Positions 26,460 to 35,521 are shown, counted from the stretch's first letter. The stretch: DNA of 64,000 nucleotides from CAYLYM01 sp964387645 (GCA_964387645.1 CAYLYM010000004.1:8133-72132); one strand, 5' to 3'. Made by a program: numbers and translations. Notes: a model not told the origin generated them from the sequence alone.

Positions 26460-26905
26460 AGCAGTTTAACGGTGCCTCCTAACTTTTCAACCTGTTCTTT
26501 AGCTGACTTGCTAATTGCATGCACCTTAACATTAAATTTCTTTTTTAAGTTCCCATCTCCTAATAACTTAATGGGTCGATTAGCATGTTTTATTAGTCCT
26601 GCTTCTTGCAAGACCTCAGGCGTAATCTCGGTTTTATTTTCGATCCTATTCAAATCACCAACATTCACAATCTGGTAAACAACCTTCCTATAATGGTAAA
26701 ATCCAAATTTAGGAAGACGACGCTGTAAGGGCATTTGTCCACCTTCAAACCAATCGCGTCTTTTTGAACCAGAACGAGATTTTTGTCCTTTGTTACCGCG
26801 CCCCGCAGTACACCCGTGTCCTGATCCTTCACCTCTTCCAACCCTTTTGTTCCCTCGTCGTGATCCTGGTGCATATTTAAGATTGCTTAAATCCATTTGA
26901 TTCAC
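26456..26905 (-). CDS. rplO: 50S ribosomal protein L15
   Basis: Late assembly protein of the large subunit, 149 residues. The Gly/Arg-rich N-terminal extension (GSRRGNKRVGRGEGSGHGCTAGRGNKGQKSR) and the C-terminal globular domain (VNVGDLNRIENKTEITPEVL) are typical. Spaced 7 bases from rpmD and overlapping secY by 4. Confidence 0.98.
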   Translation of the reverse strand: MNQMDLSNLKYAPGSRRGNKRVGRGEGSGHGCTAGRGNKGQKSRSGSKRRDWFEGGQMPLQRRLPKFGFYHYRKVVYQIVNVGDLNRIENKTEITPEVLQEAGLIKHANRPIKLLGDGNLKKKFNVKVHAISKSAKEQVEKLGGTVKLL

Positions 26906-26912
26906 CTCAATG

Positions 26913-27113
26913 CTATTTTTCTATTTCTTCCCAGGTAACCATGTGACTAACTTTACTGATCATACCACGAATTTGGGAAGTATCCCTAAACTCTTTTGTA
27001 TGCCCAATTCGTTTTAACCCTAATGCTTCGATAGTTCTCTTATGTTGTGGTTTTTGTCCAATAAGACTTCGCACTTGTTTTACACGAATTATTTTTTCTT
27101 TCTTCTTTGCCAT
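26913..27113 (-). CDS. rpmD: 50S ribosomal protein L30
   Basis: A 66-residue protein with the ferredoxin-like L30 fold: IIRVKQVRSLIGQKPQHKRTIEALGLKRIGH. The usual place between rpsE and rplO. Confidence 0.97.
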   Translation of the reverse strand: MAKKKEKIIRVKQVRSLIGQKPQHKRTIEALGLKRIGHTKEFRDTSQIRGMISKVSHMVTWEEIEK

Positions 27114-27134
27114 GGATAATTCTCACAGTTTTTT

Positions 27135-27641
27135 TTACCCTCTAAACAGCTCTACCAAAGTCATACCACGTTTTCTGGCAATAGTTATAGGATCTTCCAA
27201 AGACATCAGCGCTTTCATAGTGGCTTTAACGATGTTATGTGGATTAGGAGATCCTATAGATTTTGTCAGTATGTCCTTAATACCAACAGCTTCACAAATT
27301 GCTCTAACCGGTCCACCAGCAATAACTCCTGTTCCAGGGCTTGCTGGTTTAAGAATAACTTTTCCTGCTCCGTATTTACCAAATACAGGATAAGGAATCG
27401 TATTGCCAAGTATACTAATTCTTACAATTTCTTTCTTCGCTTTTTCAGTGGCCTTGGCAATGGCATTAATTACTTCGTTTGCCTTTCCTAAACCAACACC
27501 CACATGTCCGTTACCATCACCTACAACAACGATGGCGCTAAAACTAAAACGCCGGCCACCTTTTACAACTTTGGCTACACGATTGATATAAACTACTTTT
27601 TCTTTTAAATCCAACTCATGCGGATTAATTCGTTCAACCAC
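27135..27641 (-). CDS. rpsE: 30S ribosomal protein S5
   Basis: Small-subunit protein at the mRNA entry site, important for decoding accuracy; 168 residues. The dsRNA-binding-like N-terminal half (EKVVYINRVAKVVKGGRRFSFSAIVVVGD) is followed by the ribosomal-protein-S5 C-terminal domain (GTGVIAGGPVRAICEAVGI). Confidence 0.98.
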   Translation of the reverse strand: MVERINPHELDLKEKVVYINRVAKVVKGGRRFSFSAIVVVGDGNGHVGVGLGKANEVINAIAKATEKAKKEIVRISILGNTIPYPVFGKYGAGKVILKPASPGTGVIAGGPVRAICEAVGIKDILTKSIGSPNPHNIVKATMKALMSLEDPITIARKRGMTLVELFRG

Positions 27642-27664
27642 AATAACACCTCGTTGTTTTTCTC

Positions 27665-28006
27665 TTAAAATTCCAGGCCACCTTCACGTGCCCCTTCGGC
27701 TAGGGCTTTCACGTTACCATGATAGGCATAACCATTTCGGTCAAAAACGACCTTTGTTATATTCTTTTGTTTGGCTTTCTCGGCAATTAATCTACCTACC
27801 AAACGACTCACCTCAACTCTAGATTTAGCTTTCTCTACCTCTGCCTGAATTTCTTTACTTAAGCTTGAAGCACCCAGTAAAGTTTTTTGTTGAGAATCGT
27901 CTACAATTTGACCATAAATATTTTTCAGACTTCTAAATACGACCAACCGAGGTCTTTCGCTTGTACCAAATATTCTTTTTTTTCTTCTTTTTCTAATCCT
28001 TTTCAT
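27665..28006 (-). CDS. rplR: 50S ribosomal protein L18
   Basis: 5S rRNA-binding protein, 113 residues: RIFGTSERPRLVVFRSLKNIYGQIVDD, then VGRLIAEKAKQKNITKVVFDRNGYAYHGNVKALAEGAREGGLEF at the C-terminus. Confidence 0.98.
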   Translation of the reverse strand: MKRIRKRRKKRIFGTSERPRLVVFRSLKNIYGQIVDDSQQKTLLGASSLSKEIQAEVEKAKSRVEVSRLVGRLIAEKAKQKNITKVVFDRNGYAYHGNVKALAEGAREGGLEF

Positions 28007-28039
28007 AATCCGCTATCTCTCCAACTGCAATTTTTCATT

Positions 28040-28576
28040 TTATCCTGCTGTCTTTCCGGCTTTTCTCCGGACATCTTCACCTTCATATCGGATACCTTTG
28101 CCCTTGTATGGTTCTGGTGGTCTGAAGGTTCTAATTTTCGCTGCAACCTGCCCCACCAAAACTTTATCAATTCCAGATACAACAATCTTTGTCGGGCTAG
28201 GTACCTCAATAGAAATTCCTTCAGGTGGAACAAAATAAATTGGATGAGAATACCCTAATGTTAATAATATTCCTTTTCCTTTCTTTTCAACTTTATAACC
28301 TACACCAACAATTTCTAAACTCTTTGAAAAGCCCTGAGTTACACCCACAACCAAATTATTGAGTAAAGTTCGAGTCAGTCCGTGCAACGAACGATGTTTC
28401 TTAGAATCACTGGGACGTTTTACCAACAACTGTCCTTCCTGTTTTTCAACAATCATCTCAGCACTGATTGGCACGGATAATTCGCCCTTTGGACCTTTGA
28501 CCCGGACTATTCCTGACTCAAAATTTACTTCTACATCCTGAGGAATTGATATAGGTAATTTTCCTATTCGAGACAC
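28040..28576 (-). CDS. rplF: 50S ribosomal protein L6
   Basis: Large-subunit protein near the factor-binding site, 178 residues with two repeated alpha/beta domains. MSRIGKLPISIPQDVEV at the start and the RNA-binding C-terminus IRTFRPPEPYKGKGIRYEGE are diagnostic. Confidence 0.98.
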   Translation of the reverse strand: MSRIGKLPISIPQDVEVNFESGIVRVKGPKGELSVPISAEMIVEKQEGQLLVKRPSDSKKHRSLHGLTRTLLNNLVVGVTQGFSKSLEIVGVGYKVEKKGKGILLTLGYSHPIYFVPPEGISIEVPSPTKIVVSGIDKVLVGQVAAKIRTFRPPEPYKGKGIRYEGEDVRRKAGKTAG

Positions 28577-28600
28577 CGTTACGCTCCTTTATATTTAAAA

Positions 28601-28999
28601 TTACCACACATAGCAAAGTACTTCGCCACCAACTTTTTCACGTCTGGCTTGTCTTTCTGTCATTATGCCACGCGAAGTACTGATCATGGCAATTCCCATA
28701 TTATTCTTAACCCGAGGCAGTTCGTTAACCCCAACATAATAACGCCTGCCTGGAGTGCTAACTCTCTTCAATTCATGAATAACTGAAGATCCATCTTTAT
28801 CATATCTTAAGAAAATACGAATAATCCCCTGTTTGCCATCATCAATAATTATGTAGTTTCTAATAAACTTTTGTTCATACAAAATCTCTGTCATACGCTT
28901 CTTTACGTTCGAAGCTGGAATATCAACACGACGATGCCCTGCCTGAATTGCGTTGCGAATTCGGGTTAAATAATCAGCAATTGGATCCGTCATACTCAT
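28601..28999 (-). CDS. rpsH: 30S ribosomal protein S8
   Basis: Binds the central domain of 16S rRNA, 132 residues: DPIADYLTRIRNAIQAGH at the start and ISTSRGIMTERQARREKVGGEVLCYVW at the end. In E. coli S8 represses the spc operon at rplE; no such target was recognised here. Confidence 0.98.
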   Translation of the reverse strand: MSMTDPIADYLTRIRNAIQAGHRRVDIPASNVKKRMTEILYEQKFIRNYIIIDDGKQGIIRIFLRYDKDGSSVIHELKRVSTPGRRYYVGVNELPRVKNNMGIAMISTSRGIMTERQARREKVGGEVLCYVW

Positions 29000-29018
29000 A
29001 AATTATTCTCCTAGCTGG

Positions 29019-29204
29019 TTACCAACTGGCCTTATAAACACCTGGAATTTCTCCCTTATTAGCTAATTCTCTAAAACAAATTCTACATAAATCAAATTTA
29101 CGATAATAACCACGTGGTCTTCCACATCGTTGACAACGATTATACTGCCTTACTCTAAACTTCGGTTTTTTCTTTGCCTTTGCAATTAAAGACTTCTTTG
29201 CCAA
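29019..29204 (-). CDS. rpsN: 30S ribosomal protein S14, zinc-binding type
   Basis: The short (61-residue) type Z form, with two CxxC pairs (CQRCG and CRICF) that bind zinc. Located between rplE and rpsH as expected. Confidence 0.98.
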   Translation of the reverse strand: MAKKSLIAKAKKKPKFRVRQYNRCQRCGRPRGYYRKFDLCRICFRELANKGEIPGVYKASW

Positions 29205-29218
29205 AACTTATCTCCTCT

Positions 29219-29770
29219 TCATTTTTTAAATGGCATTCCGAAAGCAGATAATAATTCAAATGCCTCTTCATCATTCTTGGCATTTGTCACAAAAGTAATA
29301 TCCATTCCACGAATTTTGTCAATCTTATCAACGTTAATCTCAGGAAAAATAATTTGCTCTCGTATACCAACCGAATAATTGCCATGTCCGTCAAAAGATT
29401 TATCCGACAATCCACGAAAATCGCGAATTCGCGGTATTGCCAGAGTAATAAACCGATCAAGGAATTCATACATACGTGCTCCACGTAGCGTTACATGACA
29501 ACCAATCTTCATGCCTTTACGCAATTTAAAATTAGAAATAGATTTTTTAGCCGTACTTACCACCGGTCTCTGGCCACTAATTACAGCTAAATCATTCATC
29601 GCATTTTCCAGAGTCTTAGGATCTTGAATCGCCTCGCCTACTCCCATATTAATACAAATCTTTTGCAAGCGTGGTACCTGCATTACATTTTTATACCCAA
29701 ACCGCTTCATCATTGCAGGTATAATTTCTTCGTGAAATTTTTTTTGTAATCTCGGTCTATAATTCTCCAT
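29219..29770 (-). CDS. rplE: 50S ribosomal protein L5
   Basis: Binds 5S rRNA and contacts the small-subunit head; 183 residues. Motifs include PRLQKICINMGVGEA, the AKKSISNFKLRKGMKIGCHVTLRG stretch and GMDITFVTNAKNDEEAFELL near the C-terminus. Confidence 0.98.
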   Translation of the reverse strand: MENYRPRLQKKFHEEIIPAMMKRFGYKNVMQVPRLQKICINMGVGEAIQDPKTLENAMNDLAVISGQRPVVSTAKKSISNFKLRKGMKIGCHVTLRGARMYEFLDRFITLAIPRIRDFRGLSDKSFDGHGNYSVGIREQIIFPEINVDKIDKIRGMDITFVTNAKNDEEAFELLSAFGMPFKK

Positions 29771-29789
29771 CGCTACATCCTTAGATAAT

Positions 29790-30107
29790 TTAGATTATTT
29801 CACCACAATCTGCATGTTTACAATAACGTACACGGGAACCATCATCTAAAGTCCGAATACCCACGCGGGTGGGACGATTGCATTTCGGACAAACCAATTT
29901 AACATTCGAAATATGTATGGGTGCTTCTTTTTCAATAATACCACCCTGTGGTAACTGTTGTGTCGGTCGGGAGTGTTTTTTTATGAAGTTTACTCCCTCA
30001 ACCACTATACGATCTTTTTTGGGAAATACTTTTAAAACTTTACCAGTTTTTCCCCGGTCATTACCACTCAAAACAAATACCGTATCGTTTTTAGTTATCT
30101 TTCTCAT
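29790..30107 (-). CDS. rplX: 50S ribosomal protein L24, cysteine-containing form
   Basis: Assembly-initiator protein with a KOW motif near the N-terminus (VLSGNDRGKTGKVLKVFPKKDRI), 105 residues. The C-terminal half keeps a probable zinc site, CPKC followed by CKHADC; the second pair is spaced CX4C where CX2C is more usual. Confidence 0.97.
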   Translation of the reverse strand: MRKITKNDTVFVLSGNDRGKTGKVLKVFPKKDRIVVEGVNFIKKHSRPTQQLPQGGIIEKEAPIHISNVKLVCPKCNRPTRVGIRTLDDGSRVRYCKHADCGEII

Positions 30108-30121
30108 AATTTGCTTCCTTT

Positions 30122-30490
30122 TTAAAGAACCTCGGGAGCCAACGACACAATTTTCATAAAATTTTTATCGCGTAACTCGCGTGCAACAGGACCAAAAATA
30201 CGAGTGCCTCTCGGTTCGCCTTGATTATCTAAAAGCACCGCTGCATTCTCATCAAAACGTATATAACTGCCATCTTTCCGCCTAATTTCTTTTCGTGTTC
30301 TCACAACTACTGCTCGAGATACTTCACCCTTTTTCACTGGAGCATTTGGTATGGCACTCTTTACGCTCACTACAATTACATCGCCTATTGAAGCATAGCG
30401 TCTACCTGTACCTCCCAGAATTCTAATGCACATCACCTTTTTGGCTCCAGAATTATCAGCAACATTGAGTCGAGTGTATTCCTGAATCAT
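30122..30490 (-). CDS. rplN: 50S ribosomal protein L14
   Basis: Intersubunit-bridge protein of 122 residues: MIQEYTRLNVADNSGAKKVMCIRILGG, and FGPVARELRDKNFMKIVSLAPEVL at the end. It lies between rpsQ and rplX. Confidence 0.98.
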   Translation of the reverse strand: MIQEYTRLNVADNSGAKKVMCIRILGGTGRRYASIGDVIVVSVKSAIPNAPVKKGEVSRAVVVRTRKEIRRKDGSYIRFDENAAVLLDNQGEPRGTRIFGPVARELRDKNFMKIVSLAPEVL

Positions 30491-30511
30491 AGCAACAACT
30501 CCAGCAACTTA

Positions 30512-30766
30512 TTATTTAACCTTTTCGATTATTTCGGCCACACGCCAGCGTTTTGTTCGACTCAGCGGCCGTGTTTCCACAATTTTAACAACATCTCCGA
30601 TCTGGCACTCATTATTCTCATCATGTGCCTTAAACTTTGAAGTACGTTTTACATATTTTTTATACACGGGGTGTTTTACCAACCGCTCTACAGCAACCAC
30701 CACTGTTTTATCCATCTTGTTACTTACTACAACCCCAATTCTGGTTTTACGAATACCTCTTTTCAT
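30512..30766 (-). CDS. rpsQ: 30S ribosomal protein S17
   Basis: OB-fold primary binding protein of 84 residues: GVVVSNKMDKTVVVAVERLVKHPVYKKYV, and DVVKIVETRPLSRTKRWRVAEI. Confidence 0.98.
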   Translation of the reverse strand: MKRGIRKTRIGVVVSNKMDKTVVVAVERLVKHPVYKKYVKRTSKFKAHDENNECQIGDVVKIVETRPLSRTKRWRVAEIIEKVK

Positions 30767-30779
30767 AAGTCATATTCAC

Positions 30780-31001
30780 CTATGCTTTACTTTCGGTTTT
30801 CGGTTTTGAAATTCCCAGCTCGTATTCTCTTAAAATCGTTTTAATACGGGCAATATCTTTACGAACCAATTTAATTCGGCTGGGGTTCACTAACTGATGT
30901 GTTGCCTTTTGTATATTCAAATTTGCCATTTCATCCAGTAAATCTTCTAATCGTTGCTTCAATTCGTCAACAGGTAACTCTCTTAATTCTTGCGGTTTCA
31001 T
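30780..31001 (-). CDS. rpmC: 50S ribosomal protein L29
   Basis: Two-helix protein of 73 residues near the tunnel exit: MKPQELRELPVDELKQRLEDLLDEMANL, and RKDIARIKTILREYELG. The start is 6 bases after the rplP stop. Confidence 0.97.
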   Translation of the reverse strand: MKPQELRELPVDELKQRLEDLLDEMANLNIQKATHQLVNPSRIKLVRKDIARIKTILREYELGISKPKTESKA

Positions 31002-31007
31002 CGTGTA

Positions 31008-31427
31008 TTATTCTCCTAATTCTTCTCGCGTAACAAACTTGGTCTTAATCGGTAATTTATGCGCTGCCAACCGCATGGCTTCTCTTGCTATTTCTTCTGG
31101 TACACCTTCGATTTCGAACATAATTCGACCCGGTCTTACAACAGCTACCCAATATTCCGGAGAACCTTTACCCTTACCCATACGCGTTTCTGCAGGTTTT
31201 TTTGTTACCGGTTTGTCTGGAAAAATACGGATCCAAACCTTTCCACCTCGCTTAATGTATCGAGTCATGGCAATACGAGCAGCTTCAATCTGCCGACTGG
31301 TAATCCAATGAGGTTCTAAAGCTTTCAGTCCGTACTGCCCAAATGCAATCGTATTACCTCGCTGAGCAACTCCTTTCATCCTTCCACGTTGCTGTTTTCT
31401 ATATTTTACCCTTTTCGGCATTAGCAT
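31008..31427 (-). CDS. rplP: 50S ribosomal protein L16
   Basis: Positions A-site tRNA in the large subunit; 139 residues. MPKRVKYRKQQRGRMKG, then FGQYGLKALEPHWITSRQIEAAR and GKGKGSPEYWVAVVRPG are characteristic. An in-frame ATG three codons in (MPKRVKY) may be the real start. Confidence 0.97.
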   Translation of the reverse strand: MLMPKRVKYRKQQRGRMKGVAQRGNTIAFGQYGLKALEPHWITSRQIEAARIAMTRYIKRGGKVWIRIFPDKPVTKKPAETRMGKGKGSPEYWVAVVRPGRIMFEIEGVPEEIAREAMRLAAHKLPIKTKFVTREELGE

Positions 31428-31446
31428 TTTTATTTCTCCTTACCTA

Positions 31447-32076
31447 TTATCGTTCAAGTACACTTCCATGACAAATCCAGACCTTTACGCCAATGCAACC
31501 ATAGGTAGTTACCGCTGTAGCAGTTGCATAATCGATATCAGCACGTAATGTATGCAATGGAATACGACCTTCTTTATAAGATTCAGTACGAGCCATCTCT
31601 GCGCCTCCTAATCGTCCTGCACAACTGATTTTTATTCCATCAGCTCCTAGACGCATAGCCGAAGTAATTGCCCGTTTCATGGCTCGCCTAAAAGACACTT
31701 TACCTTCTAATTGTCTGGCGATATTTTGAGCTACCAAAAACGCATCCATTTCTGGATGTTTAATTTCTTTAATATTAATTTGAACATCTTTGTTAATGAG
31801 CCGCTTTAACTCTTCTTTTAACTTATCGACTTCTGCACCCTTCTTACCAATCACCACGCCGGGACGGGCAGTATTAATCTCTAATAATACTTTTCTTGAA
31901 GTCCGTTCAATCTTAATCCTAGAAATTGCTCCATCAGGCATTCGTTTACGAATGTATCTACGAATTAACAAGTCTTCATTTAAGGTCGCACCATAATTTC
32001 TTTCATCGAACCACTGCGAATCCCAGTTTCTCCTAACACTCAGACGAAAACCGATTGGATTGGTCTTTTGGCCCAA
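31447..32076 (-). CDS. rpsC: 30S ribosomal protein S3
   Basis: mRNA-entry-site protein with helicase function, 209 residues. N-terminal MGQKTNPIGFRLSVRRNWDS, KH domain at about 40-110 (GVVIGKKGAEVDKLKEEL), then the C-terminal S3 domain (GIKISCAGRLGGAEMARTE). It lacks the longer C-terminal tail of enterobacterial S3, which is common. Confidence 0.98.
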   Translation of the reverse strand: MGQKTNPIGFRLSVRRNWDSQWFDERNYGATLNEDLLIRRYIRKRMPDGAISRIKIERTSRKVLLEINTARPGVVIGKKGAEVDKLKEELKRLINKDVQINIKEIKHPEMDAFLVAQNIARQLEGKVSFRRAMKRAITSAMRLGADGIKISCAGRLGGAEMARTESYKEGRIPLHTLRADIDYATATAVTTYGCIGVKVWICHGSVLER

Positions 32077-32091
32077 AACGCTTCCTCCAAA

Positions 32092-32436
32092 TTATTGTTT
32101 ATCTTCAACGATAATGGTTAAATGACTGGTTCGGCGACGAATTCTTCCAACCCTACCCATGGACATTGGTCGGAACCGGCGCAAAATGGGGCCTCCGTTT
32201 ACGTAAGCATGTTTCACCCACAAATCGTGCGTGGTAATTTTTTTACCCTCATAAGCTTCAAAGAAATTTGATACAGCTGAGCGCAATGCTTTCTCTATAT
32301 AGCGAGCACTTCGCTTTGAAGAAAAATGTAAGTAATTAAGTGCATCTTCTACATTCTCTCCTTTAATATGTTCTAAAACCCGCCGCATTTTAAGAGGAGA
32401 AGTTCGGATGTATTTTTCAACTGCTCTTGCTTCCAT
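32092..32436 (-). CDS. rplV: 50S ribosomal protein L22
   Basis: Lines the peptide exit tunnel; 114 residues. The tunnel loop is seen in VKHAYVNGGPILRRFRPMSMGRVGRIRRRTSHLTIIVED. No loop deletion of the macrolide-resistance type is evident. Confidence 0.97.
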   Translation of the reverse strand: MEARAVEKYIRTSPLKMRRVLEHIKGENVEDALNYLHFSSKRSARYIEKALRSAVSNFFEAYEGKKITTHDLWVKHAYVNGGPILRRFRPMSMGRVGRIRRRTSHLTIIVEDKQ

Positions 32437-32452
32437 TCTACTACTCCATCAT

Positions 32453-32740
32453 TTATTTTTTTATCCTGGACGCTCTCTCGGATTTTCCAGCATGCCCCCG
32501 ATATGTCCGAGTAAGAGCAAATTCACCCAATTTATGCCCAACCATATTTTCTGTGATATACACTGGTATAAACTTAATACCATTGTGTACAGCAATTGTG
32601 TGCCCAACAAACTCGGGAGGTATGGTACTTCTCCGAGACCAGGTTCTAATTACCTTTTTTTGGCCCTGTTGGTCTAATTCCATAATTTTTTTCAAAAGTT
32701 TTTGATCAATATAAGGACCTTTTTTCAGGGACCTTGCCAT
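32453..32740 (-). CDS. rpsS: 30S ribosomal protein S19
   Basis: Head protein of 95 residues: MARSLKKGPYIDQKLLKKI, then VGHTIAVHNGIKFIPVYITENMVGHKLGEF. Confidence 0.98.
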   Translation of the reverse strand: MARSLKKGPYIDQKLLKKIMELDQQGQKKVIRTWSRRSTIPPEFVGHTIAVHNGIKFIPVYITENMVGHKLGEFALTRTYRGHAGKSERASRIKK

Positions 32741-32749
32741 TATCTACTC

Positions 32750-33583
32750 CTATTTCTTATTCTTACGACGTTTTACAATCAAAGCATCCGATTTTTTACC
32801 TTTCTTACGAGTCTTCAAACCTTTCGAAAGTTGTCCCCATGGGGAACAGGGATGACGACCCCCAGATGACTTTCCTTCACCTCCACCCATTGGATGATCT
32901 ATTGGATTCATTGCCACACCACGCACATGTGGTCGACGACCTAACCATCGGGAACGCCCCGCCTTACCCAAAGAAATATTGCTTCTTTCGGCATTCCCCA
33001 CATGCCCAATGGTTGCATAACATTCAAGACGAAATTTACGAATTTCGCCCGATGGCATGCGCAGTAACGCCATATTACCTTCCTTTGCAATTATGGTGGC
33101 AGATACTCCTGCACTACGCGCTACCTGCCCACCTTTCCCAGGCAACAATTCAATATTATGTACAGCCATCCCAAGAGGAATTTTTTCTAACGGCAACGCA
33201 TTTCCTACCCGAATCTCTGCATTTTTACCTGACATCACCTTATCGCCAACTTTTAAACCATCAGGAGCAAGAATATAGCTTTTTTCACCATCGGCATAAT
33301 ATAACAAGGCAATTCGGGCAGTACGGTTAGGATCATATTCAATTGCTTTAACTGTAGCTGGAATACCAATCTTTTTCCTTTTAAAATCTATAAGCCGATA
33401 ATGGCGCTTATGTCCACCACCACGATGCCAGGCGGTAATGCGACCCAAATTATTTCTCCCTCCGGTACGTTTTAATGGCTCAAGAAGCGATTTTTCTGGA
33501 GTAGTTTTAGTTATATCATCATTACTTACATCTATTCGAAATCGTAAGCCAGGTGTAATAGGTTTATATTTCTTTAATCCCAT
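32750..33583 (-). CDS. rplB: 50S ribosomal protein L2
   Basis: Essential for subunit joining and peptidyl transfer; 277 residues. It starts MGLKKYKPITPGLRF and contains the conserved His-bearing segment VAMNPIDHPMGGGEGKSSGGRHPCSPWG near the C-terminus. Normal length. Confidence 0.98.
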   Translation of the reverse strand: MGLKKYKPITPGLRFRIDVSNDDITKTTPEKSLLEPLKRTGGRNNLGRITAWHRGGGHKRHYRLIDFKRKKIGIPATVKAIEYDPNRTARIALLYYADGEKSYILAPDGLKVGDKVMSGKNAEIRVGNALPLEKIPLGMAVHNIELLPGKGGQVARSAGVSATIIAKEGNMALLRMPSGEIRKFRLECYATIGHVGNAERSNISLGKAGRSRWLGRRPHVRGVAMNPIDHPMGGGEGKSSGGRHPCSPWGQLSKGLKTRKKGKKSDALIVKRRKNKK

Positions 33584-33605
33584 AGCTATACTCCAAATAT
33601 TTCAA

Positions 33606-33908
33606 TTAAATGTTTTCCAGGAAATCCAGTTTATCGCCTTCTTTTAAAGTAACAATGGCTTTTTTCCATCTGGAAGTATAACCACTCACTCTTCCTGTCC
33701 GTGTAAAGCGCTGTCGAGGTTTCGGTTTTACATTCAATGTTCTTAAACTTTTCACAGTTACTGAAAAACGTTTCTCTATCGCGTTTTTTATTTCAATCTT
33801 GTTTGCATTCTGTGCTACCTTAAAAATATACTGATTATGCTCGTCTTTTAAACGCAACGCTTTTTCCGTTAATACAGGCTGAATAATTATTTCTCTGGGA
33901 TCTCTCAT
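33606..33908 (-). CDS. rplW: 50S ribosomal protein L23
   Basis: Docking site for trigger factor and SRP at the tunnel exit; 100 residues: IIIQPVLTEKALRLKDEHNQYIFKV, then KSLRTLNVKPKPRQRFTRTG. The ATG overlaps the rplD stop (TAATG). Confidence 0.97.
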   Translation of the reverse strand: MRDPREIIIQPVLTEKALRLKDEHNQYIFKVAQNANKIEIKNAIEKRFSVTVKSLRTLNVKPKPRQRFTRTGRVSGYTSRWKKAIVTLKEGDKLDFLENI

Positions 33909-34534
33909 TATGCCAATACCTCATTTACTTTTTCTACCGCGCCTTTTTGGAAAATGATATACTGAGCATTGATCAAATCAAATATTGAAAATTCAGGTGC
34001 TTTTTGAACTCGAGTATAAGGAATATTTCTTGCTGAAAGCACTAAATTATGTTCCAACTCTGTGGTAACAAACAAAACCTTTGTAGTATCTAAATTCAAG
34101 TTCTTCAAAATTTCGACTACTCGACGAGTTTTCGGTTTTTCAAATGAAAAATCTTCCAGCACCAAAATTCTCTGATTTTTTGCTTTATCCGATAGTACTG
34201 ATTTTCTAGCAAGTTTCATTACTTTTTTGGGAAGAGATTGAGAATAATCACGAGGTTTAGGTCCATGGGCTCTTCCACCACCAACCATATGTGGTGCCCG
34301 AATTGTTCCTTGACGAGCACGACCAGTACCTTTTTGCCTAAAGGGTTTCTTTCCTCCACCTGAAACAGCAGATCGATTTTTCACCGAATGAGTTCCTTGC
34401 CGCTGTCTTGCCAGATAAGCCTTTACCGCCAGATAAACCACGTGTTCATTTGGCTCAATCTCGAATACTTTCGGATTAAGCACAACTTTTTCGTCACTTT
34501 GAGTACCATCCAATTTATATACATTTAGTTCCAT
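33908..34534 (-). CDS. rplD: 50S ribosomal protein L4
   Basis: Tunnel-lining protein of 208 residues, with the loop stretch GGGKKPFRQKGTGRARQGTIRAPHMVGGGRAHGPKPRDY. In E. coli L4 also represses the S10 operon; no such leader hairpin was recognised here. Confidence 0.97.
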   Translation of the reverse strand: MELNVYKLDGTQSDEKVVLNPKVFEIEPNEHVVYLAVKAYLARQRQGTHSVKNRSAVSGGGKKPFRQKGTGRARQGTIRAPHMVGGGRAHGPKPRDYSQSLPKKVMKLARKSVLSDKAKNQRILVLEDFSFEKPKTRRVVEILKNLNLDTTKVLFVTTELEHNLVLSARNIPYTRVQKAPEFSIFDLINAQYIIFQKGAVEKVNEVLA

Positions 34535-34560
34535 AGCTACTACCTGTCCTTATCCTCTTA

Positions 34561-35181
34561 TTATGATTTGTAAATCTCTACGTAGCTATTTCTTGCACCA
34601 GGAACTGCTCCTTTTACAAAAAGCAAATTTTTCTCTACATCCACTCTAACTACAGTTAAACCTCTTATGCTAACCCTTCTGTTTCCTTCACGACCAGCCA
34701 TTCGCAAACCTTTGAAAACACGAGAAGGAAAAGAACTCTGTCCTAATGATCCTGGTGCTCTCAAACGGTCAGATTGCCCATGGGTAGTTGGTCCTCCTCC
34801 AAAACCATGTCGCTTAACCACACCAGCAAAACCCAATCCTTTACTTTTACCAGAAACTCTAACTCTATCGCCCGGTTTAAAAATATCAACAGTAATTTTC
34901 TCTCCTAATTTTAACTCGCGATTTTCGAAAACTGGAAATTCTTTTAAGACACGTAAAGGCGATAGATTCGCTTTTTTAAAATGACCCAATAAGGGCTTAC
35001 TGGTTCTTTTTTCTTTTTTCGGATCAAATCCTAATTGTATAGCATCGTAGCCGTCTTTGTCGCGAGTCTTAATTTGCGTAACATAGCACGGACCAGCTTG
35101 AATAACCGTAACTGGAACCACATTTCCAGTTTCATCAAATATTTGAGTCATCCCTATTTTTTTACCCAGCATGCCGCTCAT
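34561..35181 (-). CDS. rplC: 50S ribosomal protein L3
   Basis: Early assembly protein whose loop approaches the peptidyl transferase centre; 206 residues: MSGMLGKKIGMTQIFDETG, then FAGVVKRHGFGGGPTTHGQSDRLRAPGS. An upstream in-frame TTG (35191-35193) opens the longest frame, but GGAG lies within that extension 6 bases before the ATG at 35179-35181, so the ATG is the better start. Confidence 0.96.
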   Translation of the reverse strand: MSGMLGKKIGMTQIFDETGNVVPVTVIQAGPCYVTQIKTRDKDGYDAIQLGFDPKKEKRTSKPLLGHFKKANLSPLRVLKEFPVFENRELKLGEKITVDIFKPGDRVRVSGKSKGLGFAGVVKRHGFGGGPTTHGQSDRLRAPGSLGQSSFPSRVFKGLRMAGREGNRRVSIRGLTVVRVDVEKNLLFVKGAVPGARNSYVEIYKS

Positions 35182-35212
35182 TATCTTCTCCAAGTAATTA
35201 ATATTTCAAATG

Positions 35213-35521
35213 TCAAGTTTTTATTTCTATATCTACGCCTGCTGGCAATTCCAATTTCATCAACTGTTCAATAGTTTTATTCGTAGCATTGTGAATATCA
35301 ATCAACCGTTTATGAACTCTTAATTCAAATTGCTCTCTCGACTTCTTATCAATATGCGGCGAACGTAAAACAGTGAATACGCTGCGCTTAGTAGGTAAGG
35401 GAATGGGACCAGAAATGAGCGCACCAGTCGCCTTTGCTGTAGTTAGAATTTTCTCTGCCGATTTGTCAATCAAATGATAATCATAAGCTTTAAGTTTTAT
35501 GCGAATACTTTGACCTGGCAC
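35213..35521 (-). CDS. rpsJ: 30S ribosomal protein S10 (NusE)
   Basis: A ribosome-head and antitermination protein of 102 residues: SIRIKLKAYDYHLIDKSAEKIL, then GPIPLPTKRSVFTVLRSPHIDKKSREQFE. Start GTG 35519-35521 with GAGAGG upstream. The gene follows fusA directly; there is no tuf between them, unlike many bacteria. Confidence 0.98.
   Translation of the reverse strand: MPGQSIRIKLKAYDYHLIDKSAEKILTTAKATGALISGPIPLPTKRSVFTVLRSPHIDKKSREQFELRVHKRLIDIHNATNKTIEQLMKLELPAGVDIEIKT

Noticed and set aside
32734..33330. A 198-codon plus-strand frame
   Set aside because: Entirely antisense to rplB and without a recognisable protein; a compositional shadow.
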